Assembly: GCA_016906335.1 (NCBI GenBank)
Contig: JADEYG010000007.1
Span: forward strand, 1,814,001-1,878,000
DNA from: Novakomyces olei
Lineage: Eukaryota > Ascomycota > Novakomycetes > Novakomycetales > Novakomycetaceae
DNA length: 64,000 bases
Direction of reading: 5' to 3'
Positions 56,016 through 64,000 of this stretch are shown here, piece by piece (within the stretch, counting starts at the first letter, position 1; each line of letters opens with the position of its first letter). A model generated the notes under the pieces. That model was not told the origin of the DNA. It made no database searches and saw only the letters and a program-made list of their open reading frames with translations. A program made the position numbers and the translations under genes.

Positions 56016-57660
56016 GTGATTGTATGGAGGAGAAAAAGAAGGCGAGTATTTAAACTAAAACTAGTCAAAGGGCTCCTCCGTACGAAATGTAAGGAAAATT
56101 ATACCGGTTCTGCGCGGCAAACAACCCCACGCACGACCGACGCTAAAACAAAACAAGAAAGAAATCAAAAAAGAATCAACAGTAAAGGTATAAGCTTGGG
56201 AATTGCGAGGCTTTTAAAGCCAGAGATTTGGTCAGTCAATTATGCCGCGAGAGCAAAAGAGACTCTACGCAGATAAGCGCAAAAATTGCGCCTTTAACGC
56301 GAGAATGCCCCAATCTATTGAACGTTCCCCTTGTCTCTGCAGATTTGTAATGTTTTGTTTTCTGTTTTGCATGATATAATATACTAAATCATAAGCCAAC
56401 AAGTATTTATTATATTATCAATAATAACTACATTAAATAATTCACTATCTATACGATTAATTATTAAATTACATCCTTCGCTATTACCGCAGCAAGCTTT
56501 GTCGTTATTATGCCCATTTCGAGCCAGGAGGAAGGGAAATGCAAGCAAAATAAATCCTCACATTGGCTAAAGAGAGCGATTTTTTTCTCCACCAATGTCC
56601 AACGGTCAAGTAATTGAGTCGGGGAAAAACAAGCTGGCATGATTCTCAAGAGGATGTTTTCATTGACGGAGCTGATACGCGTACGTAATTTTATTTCCTA
56701 CTTTGTGCGCACATCTCTAATGTTTATTAGACGATACAGCTTTCAAAATACAAATTAGGATACTGCCGTTACAACTCCATATACTATTTAGTATAATTCG
56801 GTCCAATCTAGTACTAAACTCGTATTTCATTATGCAGGCGCAATTGTGCCGTACGTGGGGCATACTTGAATGCGGACGACAAATGCTGGACATAGCTTTT
56901 GCAATATTAATAATGACGCTAGAAAGTTGAGAATGTACAATAACTTAGCCTTACATGTAGACTATATGGGCAAAAACGAAAAATCGGGATTGTCCGGGCA
57001 CCATATTTTTGTGATTAATATAAAGTTAAATTAAAATTTAAAATTTATGATTGACTCCTACATACTGATGCACTTGATACGCACCAACTTATCCCCGGCT
57101 ATTTGCTTGCTTGAATCTCTTCTGCACGATCCTCAGACTCGGGACCACGTGGCGTAAATTGTCAAATATTCACGTGACGCTGTATTAAAAGCCCGACCAA
57201 TGTTGAGTAATTAGATATGCTATAGATAAAAGTAATTTAATACGCGCCATACCATTGTGGCGCTAAACAAGTGGGAGCGATGCGGTGTCATGGGCGGCAC
57301 GTGAACTCTGCACAATGTGATACTTGTCGTTCGTTTATCAGTAGATAAGGGCTTATGTATTGTTGCGTTGTCACACTTGTGCATGAGCATGTGTTATCTA
57401 TTGAGAAAGTAGAGATTACTTGGTTGAATTTGTTATTAAAAAAGGAGAAGCGCTTTTCATTGTATTCTGCTTAGAAATTGCACTATTTGGAAATCTGTAT
57501 ATTATACTATTTAACCTTGTTAACACTGTCTATACATACAATAATAGATGCCTGTGGCCAAGTTAGATTGTACAGCATTTTCCAGCGGTCTTACCGAGCT
57601 AACTCTACCTCTAACAATGTCTCGACCAGGACCTGGTAGGCCAGATCGGCTTCACTTCGT
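56016..57660. promoter_or_regulatory. Kinase upstream region with three CACGTG boxes
   Basis: 1.64 kb upstream of the kinase gene and downstream of the carbamoylase gene. Three CACGTG hexamers lie at 57146-57151, 57171-57176 and 57298-57303. CACGTG is the core of bHLH sites (Cbf1/Pho4 type). Their distance from the kinase ATG (about 1.1-1.3 kb) is large. No coding region was recognised. Confidence 0.45.
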
Positions 57661-58650
57661 TCACTTCGTGACCTCGATACCTGTCTGGTTGACAATTCTA
57701 CCGTAGTGCTCTGTGCGCCGATGGCGACCGAAATCAAAAATAAATTTGCGTCCTTGCAAACATGCATCTAAATCAATGTCTGCTGTAATCAGTTCATCGT
57801 CCTGCGATACCGTCTCAGCGACAATATGACCTTGGGGGTCGACTATAAGACTGTGTCCAATCAACCCATACTTGCCGTCGTCGTAACCAGCTCGAGCGGC
57901 AGAAATACTCCAGACGGAGTTTGTATACGAATGGGCCTGCATAACCAGTTTGTGATGGAAAACTGCATCCTTTTCATACTCCTCTTTGCTCATATTAAGA
58001 TCGTACCCATTGCCATGTGGAGCAAATGTCGGCGTGTTGTAGCCCACACATACTAGCTCAACGCCCTGCAAAGCGTAAGAACGCCAAGATTCTGCCCACC
58101 GACGGTCATTGCACACCATCATTCCCACCAATGGATCTTTTGCAGGCTCACCGGGGAAAAAACCTGGTAAGCGAAATGCTTCAAAGCCCAGGTTTCCGGG
58201 TTTGAAGTATTTTTTCTCCAGCTGGTTAAGCGCTTCTGGATCTGGCAGTGGCTCCGCCGTGCCTGGTAGATGAATTTTCCTATATTTTGCTACGACGCCA
58301 CCTTGCCTTCCCACCATAACCGCAGTATTGTACCGCTCTGTTTCGCTCACTTTCTCCGCGTATCCCACGCAAACAGCAATGGCGCAAGCTTTTGCCTTAT
58401 CAAAGAAGGGCTTCAGCTCTTTGGAAGAAAGCACATCTTCCGGCTCGTAGAAACGGTCGAGACTCTCGCCCTCAAGACCAACATGACGCGGGAAAAATGT
58501 GGTAAATGTTGTCTCTGGGAAGCAAACAAGTTCAACTTTGCGCTTTGCAGCTTCATCTAACAAAGCATTGAGTCTTAATACTACAGATTCTTTGCTATCG
58601 TCAACACCAATAGCGCCGACCTGGGCAGCCGCTGCTTTTATGACACGCAT
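57661..58650 (-). CDS. Nitrilase-superfamily amidohydrolase, D-carbamoylase-like
   Basis: 329 residues from ATG 58650 (MRVIKAAAAQVGAIG); frame upstream to 58749 lacks an ATG. The catalytic triad of carbon-nitrogen hydrolases is complete: Glu46 in CFPETTFTTFFP, Lys125 in KYRKIHLPG and Cys180 in MMVCNDRRWAESWR. The VCNDRRW, GYNTPT and FHHKLVMQAHSYTN motifs are those of bacterial N-carbamoyl-D-amino acid amidohydrolase (DCase, about 304 residues). They distinguish it from beta-ureidopropionase and from Nit1/Nit2. It would hydrolyse N-carbamoyl amino acids to the free acid, CO2 and ammonia. It is slightly longer than bacterial DCase because of an insert near LPGFFPGEPAKD. Intronless and bacterial-like, so ancient transfer is possible. 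Confidence 0.88.
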   Translation of the reverse strand: MRVIKAAAAQVGAIGVDDSKESVVLRLNALLDEAAKRKVELVCFPETTFTTFFPRHVGLEGESLDRFYEPEDVLSSKELKPFFDKAKACAIAVCVGYAEKVSETERYNTAVMVGRQGGVVAKYRKIHLPGTAEPLPDPEALNQLEKKYFKPGNLGFEAFRLPGFFPGEPAKDPLVGMMVCNDRRWAESWRSYALQGVELVCVGYNTPTFAPHGNGYDLNMSKEEYEKDAVFHHKLVMQAHSYTNSVWSISAARAGYDDGKYGLIGHSLIVDPQGHIVAETVSQDDELITADIDLDACLQGRKFIFDFGRHRRTEHYGRIVNQTGIEVTK

Positions 58651-59150
58651 TAGGGAGATTGCGAGGAGCGATATTGCTTGTTTTAACCAATGATTTGGCG
58701 CTGTTCTTGGAGCGAAGGCGCGGAGAGTGCGCCAGTATTTATCTATCACACATTCGTCTATCGGAGACTAATCTCGATATCTATGTGGGGGTCACTATGT
58801 GAGGCCCCCACTGGCCCCCACCGACCCGCACAATAACGCTCACTTATCTGATTGTCCCATGATCGTGAGTATAAACGCTGATCAGCTTGTGACGTTTGCA
58901 CAACGTTGTAGAATCATATTTAATTCAATGGATAGCGCACGACTTCACAGTCTCTGATGAAGCCTTCACCCATCCACAGCTTATTATTATTTGCCGATCT
59001 TAATCTAAACGCGCACTGCTAATATATCTATCTCGAAAGACGAATATAACAGATACATTATTAATGTAGCATAGACCATCATCACAGGTGGTATTCGTGA
59101 GTAGCGGTAATGTGTGTTTAACGCGAGTAAAGCATACCGACTCTGCCCAA
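58651..59150. promoter_or_regulatory. Divergent carbamoylase / SEC6 promoter region
   Basis: 500 bp between two divergent start codons, comprising both promoters and leaders. CCCCCAC repeats at 58785-58820 (three GGCCCCCACTGG-like units) are the only GC-rich feature. Confidence 0.45.
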
Positions 59151-61741
59151 ATGGAGGAGAAGCCGTCGCTTCGGTAAGCGGAAACTGCAACGAGAAACTT
59201 ATTGACTGTTAAAGAATTCGGGAACTTTTACGGCAACCTGATGTAAGTTTATTCTTTCGTGATATGATGTATCTGGCTGGCACTTTGGGTAACCGCGTTC
59301 TAGGATCTTGCCAAAATCCCAAATCTCATTGAGAAAATCACAAAAAATAAACAGCTTGTCGACTCCCGGCTCGATGCAAACCTCCGTCGACGTGAAGGGG
59401 AACTGGCTGTAAGTTATAGACTGGAGAAACATTCGACTGATATTGTGGCAGACGGCTTTAGCGTTCTTCACCCAATCACAGCAGGATATTAAAGCCGTAA
59501 AAAACGAGACACTACGCATCGATAAACTATGCTCCACTTCGAAAGATCAAGTGGACGAATTTGCGTTTATCCGCAAGGTAAATTGTGAATATAATATGGC
59601 AAAGAACCATCAATGAGCTAACTGAATAGATATCAAAAGTACATAATAACTTTGTGACTACGTTCAAAATGGTAGCAAGTCTCAGAACCATGCACGCGGA
59701 ACTTGATGCCATAGAGTCAATGCTTGACGAAGACGATGACGAGAACGGTACACTTCTTTTGTTTGATTTCTTTTGTTTGAACTGGTTGCACTCTATTTTA
59801 TCTTTGAAAGTCGACTAATGACAATAATATGAATAATTAAACTGGATCATTACTGACGTTCATTCATTTTAAATAGCGGAGCATTCGGACGGCTACCTTC
59901 TTCCATTGCATTTCAAGCTCGTGCGTCTGAACAATTTTCATGATCAGGCATTAATTCAGGCCAAAAGCGCGGATGCTGACGTGAGAAGCTCACTCGTTCA
60001 ATACTTTGAGAGGCTGGAACAGGTAAATGATACATTTGAAGAGCGCCTATGGACGATTGCCGCCAACATATTATGGATTGCGGAGGCAAGGCAAAAAAGC
60101 TTGGCAGTTCGTCTGGCCTGTATAATCGATACGGAAGAGCGTGCGGATGCCCGTGCTCAAGCAATGCAAGCTGCTATAAAAGGCCACAATGATCCTCATC
60201 GGCAGCTGGATCAAGGTTCAATGATGCAGGTCTCCAATAGGCAGATGAGGGGGTTTTTAACGAAATTTATGGACGCTGCAAAAGCGTCAGTTGACGACAA
60301 ATTTGAGGGTTTCCGAGACCAAGAGGGCAGTGGTGCAATACTGGAGAAGAGTGGCTGGATTCTCAAGGATTTGACAACATTGAGAGACGGTTTGCAAGAT
60401 TGTTTCCCTAAAGAATGGAACTTTGTCCATCAAATGATATCATTCTATCACGGTAATGTTTATAAATGCCTCCAGTCTGTTCTTGAATCAGAGCCTGATG
60501 CAGCGACAATTCTCGAGCTCTTAAGTTGGGTCGAAACTTACTACGAACGTGTCAAAAAACGGTTCGGTGTCGAACGAGATAGTCTGACCCCTCCTCTGGT
60601 TGATGGACGGCAAGATCAGCTAATCGACGAGTACCTGACAATGTTTGTTCGCAAACAGCGCGAGTGGGTAGCAAAGATATTTGAGGATGACGTCAAGGTT
60701 TTCACAGAGCGAACAGGCGAGCCAGAACAAGTTGAAAATGAATACGTATTGCCTGGATCATTGCATATCCTGCAAATGCTCTCTCAGCAAGTTGATGTTG
60801 CTGCCAATTGCGAGCAAGATCGTGTTCTTTCTTCCGTTGTACAAGAGCTTTTAAAGACACTGCAAGAGCTGTACAACAAGTGGAATCTTATTTTGAATAA
60901 AGAGATTGAAAAGCAAGTTTCCACTCCTGATCAAGTTCCTGTAGGCCTGGTTGAGTATACGATTGCTCTGGCAAATGGAGTATTAAAGGCTATTAATTTT
61001 GCGCAGGATGTTTCAGACTTTGCAAAGCCCAAATTAGCCGCTCATATGTGGTCGAGCCTGGAACCATTTTTGGACAGCGCCCTCAATTCATTTATAGATT
61101 TTGTTGACGTTTGTGCGGGTGCCGTTGTTAGGGTTATTGGAGCTGATATTGAAGGGCCCTGCTCATCACTTTTCACGGCTTCATGGTATGGTGGCGATCA
61201 GTTGGGAACGATAATTGCGACTGTAAGGGATTATTGGGATATAATACTTTCGAAATCCAATCATTCACTAAGCAATATGATACTGCTCAAGATTTGGCAA
61301 CATATATTCCGCAGTTATATAATGGCAGCAAAATCAAAAAAGGCTAGTCCGTTTAAAAAGAAGAATGGAGCCGTGGTCGAAGAAATCAGAAGGGATATGG
61401 TGGCCCTGGTCGAGTTTAATAATAGCTGCAAGACCGCTGATACTTCACTCATTCAGGATTATCTACGATTAGTGGATACTGTTGTTCTGAATCTGGTACA
61501 AACGGAAAATATCGAAGACGTTGAGGCTTATGTTCTGGCCGCCCGAGAAGCTTATCCCGAGATCCCTTCCCAGGTTTTTGAGGATTTGATCTCTAATCAT
61601 CAGGCATTGGATAAGTCTACGACAAAAAAGGCACTGGCATTTGTGCGTGGATTGCCTGCTGGTAATGCAGAAGGCGACCCTGCAAAAAAATCAACTTGGA
61701 CATTACTCAATTTATCTTCGAGTAACAACGCCGTGAGTTAA
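59151..61741 (+). CDS. SEC6: Exocyst complex subunit Sec6
   Basis: Six exons: 59151-59173, 59215-59242, 59304-59408, 59485-59577, 59630-59747 and 59877-61741, giving 743 residues, normal for Sec6. The second exon is a 28-nt micro-exon. The spliced N-terminus reads RIRELLRQPDDLAKIPNLIE, DSRLDANLRRREGELA, ISKVHNNFVTTFKMV and YLLPLHFKLVRLNNFHDQ, matching the Sec6 helical start. The large last exon carries ERLEQVNDTFEERLWTIAANI, FVHQMISFYHGNVYKCLQS, PVGLVEYTIALANGVLKAI and LLKIWQHIFRSYIMAAKSKK. Sec6 is a core exocyst subunit that tethers secretory vesicles at sites of polarised growth and binds the t-SNARE Sec9. The splice between exons 3 and 4 is the least certain. Confidence 0.93.
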
Positions 61742-62169
61742 ATAAATTGCGTGAATGAGGAGTATGCTTGGTGGTAATTTGGGCGTTTGTGTATCATTAT
61801 TTAGAGGTCAATCGAGCCACTGGTTTTCTTTGCTTTTTCCTTTGTTGCCTAGTATGCTCTTTCCTACACGGAGTATATTGCTAAAGCGAATTTTGATATT
61901 GCCCATGGAATGATCCGTAGTTCGCATTACTCTGTACTAACTCTTAATCATTTGCCTTAATTTTTTAAGTAGACAATCTGCCACAGTGTAATCCAGGGAG
62001 TATAGATAATTAATTAACCCTAACCCTTGTAGTCACTATAGCGCATGCAATATACACAGCAAGATGTTCTCTATAAGAATGCCTATCGCTCAGGGCCTCA
62101 TTATTATATATTTGATTAATATATATACATAATTAATATATACTGAAGGATATTCGGCGACTGAGAAAT
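61742..62169. promoter_or_regulatory. Upstream region of the NIP30-like gene with a telomere-like motif
   Basis: AACCCTAACCC at 62016-62026, about 145 bp before the ATG of the next gene, a position where TTAGGG-binding factors commonly act in fungal housekeeping promoters. An AT-rich palindromic tract (TTAATATATATAC) follows near 62118-62145. Confidence 0.45.
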
Positions 62170-63122
62170 ATGGTTCATGAGGGCGAAAGTGACGAATGGC
62201 AGCGAGCACGGAAACGTGTCAAGGGCGAATCAGTAGAGAACGACGCACATGAGGCGATTTTAACCGGTGGTAGTAGGCTCACAGATTCTGAACGGGGAGG
62301 CACATTATATGATCAGCTCCAGGAAAACAAACGCATCGAAGACGCTAAATGGCAGGAGGAGCATGCAATGTGTATGTATATTATCAAGATATTAGAGACT
62401 GACTAGAGTGAACAGTACATTCGTTTCGGGCTTTGAATGAAGAGGAATTGAAATTTATTGAGGAGCTAAAGCAAAAGGATGCCATCAGGGCAAGGAGAGA
62501 AGAAACTCTGGAAAAGCTCAATGAATTCAAAAAGTATGAATACCCTTGTTTGCATCTAGAAATTTATGGCTAGAATCATTGTCGGTCATATTGATTCAAT
62601 TTCTTTTCATTAAACAACTCTGAATTTATTTTTAGTGGTTCTTTCATTCATGTTTCAATTATTTATGATGTGCACGTTTGGATTTGTTTACTATCCATAA
62701 ATGTAACATTTACTAACGCATAAAGATCTCAATTGATCTTATCGGGAGCCAATGGAGACGTACAAAATGTTGCAGCAAACGAAACTGTGCCCGCAAGGAT
62801 GACTTTTCCTAAAATGAGACGACCAGCTCACATAAAAGCAGACCCGAGTCTCCAAAAGTCACGGAAATCTACACCCACCGATAATGAGCAAGCGCGTAAA
62901 GCAGATGATTTAGTGTATTCATCACCTTTGATTACTGAATTAGGTGCTAAAATCGTCGCAAAATCTGATGAAAATGGCGATAAAAAGGCAGAAGATGGGA
63001 AATCCACTGAAGTATCAGCGAAGCCACTTAATGCCGAACCAACGATCAAAAAGAAGGCCAGAACGATGCTAGTTGCTTACGGCTCCGATGATGATGACGA
63101 TGATGATGAAAATAAAAAATAA
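62170..63122 (+). CDS. NIP30/FAM192A (PSME3IP1)-like nuclear protein
   Basis: Three exons: 62170-62371, 62416-62533 and 62726-63122, giving 238 residues. The first two encode the NIP30 domain: TLYDQLQENKRIEDAKWQEE, then FRALNEEELKFIEELKQKD and RRREETLEKLNEFKK-type helices (here RARREETLEKLNEFKK). This matches human FAM192A (LKENKDVKEEEWKEQ.. LDEDETNFLDEVSRQQ). The rest is charged and disordered, ending in ARTMLVAYGSDDDDDDDENK. The acidic stretch recalls the CK2-phosphorylated tail by which the human protein binds the PA28gamma proteasome activator. Fungi generally lack PA28gamma, so the partner here is unknown. Introns are 44 and 192 nt, and the second is longer than usual for this window. 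Confidence 0.85.
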
Positions 63123-64000
63123 AGTGAAAATGTATATGAAGCTTATCATATCTCACGAACTAGAGCTAGAAAAGCGCAAGAATGAGCTCGAACATGACAG
63201 GCATTTCTCTTACTGCTATAAGATGATGCTTTATTTCTGTTTAGTCTCTCAAAGGTCACCAGAAACTCTGGTTTCTGGGTTAACCAGACGCAAATGGCTC
63301 CTGAGACGAATACTTCTCAAGGTGCACCAAAACGACAAAAATCTCTTTTTTTTTTCGAACAATCTTGGTCACGAATTCTTTGAACGATCATCTTTTAATG
63401 AATAATTACAGTTAAGCCGCAATAAAAGCCTTTCTGTTTTACTTTAGTTTTATTTTTTTGGGTTTGATCTTTGAGACTTACCATGTTGCTTGTTCGATGA
63501 TGATGCCCACTCTTCTGCCGCCATTTCGCACAGTGACTTATCAAAAGCAAAACAAGGAGGGCTTTAATTGATAAAATTATGGAAATTACTGGAAATAATC
63601 CTAAGGCTCAGTCATTGTGATAGACAAGAACTTTGAATTATGGTGCCCCAGTTTGCACAAATAGAACAAAGCGCGACTCGGTTTCATAATAATTTGACTA
63701 CGATGCACAAACTAAAGAAACACGTTAATTATAAGAACAGCTCACATATAAATCAATATGAAGTTTTTTGTGCTGTTTATAGATTTATATATAGTCATAT
63801 TAAGTAAGTATATTGAATGATGCTTCATACTTCATATGACAGAGTTGTAGACCGCCAAACATCGGCTGTTTGAGAATGTCGGTTCATGAATCGCTGAACC
63901 TTTTTGTGACGCGGGAGGTGTACACAATATTACCTACTGTCGGATCGGCTCAAGGAGTTCACATAAATCGGCTCGATGGCAATATTACAATGAAACGTAA
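63123..64000. other. Right-end sequence, no firm gene
   Basis: Contains an open + frame from about 63139 (MKLIISHELELEKRKNELEH), possibly a read-on of the NIP30-like 3' end. On the - strand a candidate first exon at 63524-63482 (MAAEEWASSSNKQH) stops before a good donor GTAAGT. No downstream exon could be joined to it convincingly. The remainder is AT-rich with nothing recognised. Confidence 0.35.

Noticed and set aside
63482-63524. Candidate first exon MAAEEWASSSNKQH with a good donor on the - strand
   Set aside because: All acceptors tried lead quickly to a stop, and no downstream homologous exon was found; kept only as a note in the right-end entry.
1-64000. tRNA, 5S/18S rRNA, spliceosomal snRNA genes and CRISPR arrays
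   Set aside because: I looked for T-loop, A/B-box, U1/U2/U4/U6 core and direct-repeat signatures by eye and found none convincing. A tRNAscan/Infernal run would be decisive.

Overview
This is fungal nuclear DNA. Protein-coding genes carry short spliceosomal introns (about 44 to 121 nt where I could resolve them, with GT..AG ends and CTAAC/CTGAC-like branch sites). The products are characteristically fungal: a PIR/But2 cell-wall protein, a GPI-type PLC-like protein, a mitochondrial ketol-acid reductoisomerase, a Sak1/Ssp1-type kinase and exocyst Sec6. A CSL-family transcription factor is also present. That family is known from Schizosaccharomyces, basidiomycetes and zygomycetes and is absent from budding yeasts, so a Taphrinomycotina-like or early-diverging fungus is possible. 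The lineage is an inference; I cannot name the species.

Layout. 1-20.8 kb is a gene-dense arm: cell-wall protein (-), PLC-like phosphodiesterase (-), F-box/LRR protein (+), CSL factor (-, 3 exons), secreted/transmembrane kelch protein (-), DPH3 (-, 2 exons, short), ILV5 (+) and the rRNA methyltransferase RCM1/NSUN5 (-, 4 exons). About 20.8-40.5 kb is a 19.7-kb AT-rich stretch with no host gene I can recognise. It holds a palindromic foldback element, a Ty1/copia fossil with both LTRs and a target-site duplication, three near-identical ~180-bp LTR-like repeats with 5-bp target duplications (one nested inside the copia fossil), older relatives of these, further copia debris, and very AT-rich low-complexity DNA. 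About 40.5-64 kb is gene-dense again: succinate-semialdehyde dehydrogenase (-, 6 exons), dihydroorotase URA4 (-, 3 exons), Myb/SANT factor (-), mitochondrial lysyl-tRNA synthetase (+), a small membrane protein (-), Sak1-like kinase (-), D-carbamoylase-like amidohydrolase (-), SEC6 (+, 6 exons) and a NIP30/FAM192A-like protein (+, 3 exons).

The genes form no evident single pathway or cluster. They are housekeeping metabolism (Ilv5, SSADH, Ura4), translation and RNA modification (Dph3, Rcm1, Msk1), secretion (Sec6), signalling (Sak1-like) and regulators (CSL, Myb). No tRNA, rRNA, CRISPR array or intact transposon was recognised. The most unusual parts are the palindromic foldback element, the nested LTR landscape with an initiator-tRNA anticodon-type primer site, and the candidate heterochromatic or centromeric gene desert. 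Exon boundaries were placed by eye from splice signals, reading-frame continuity and family conservation.
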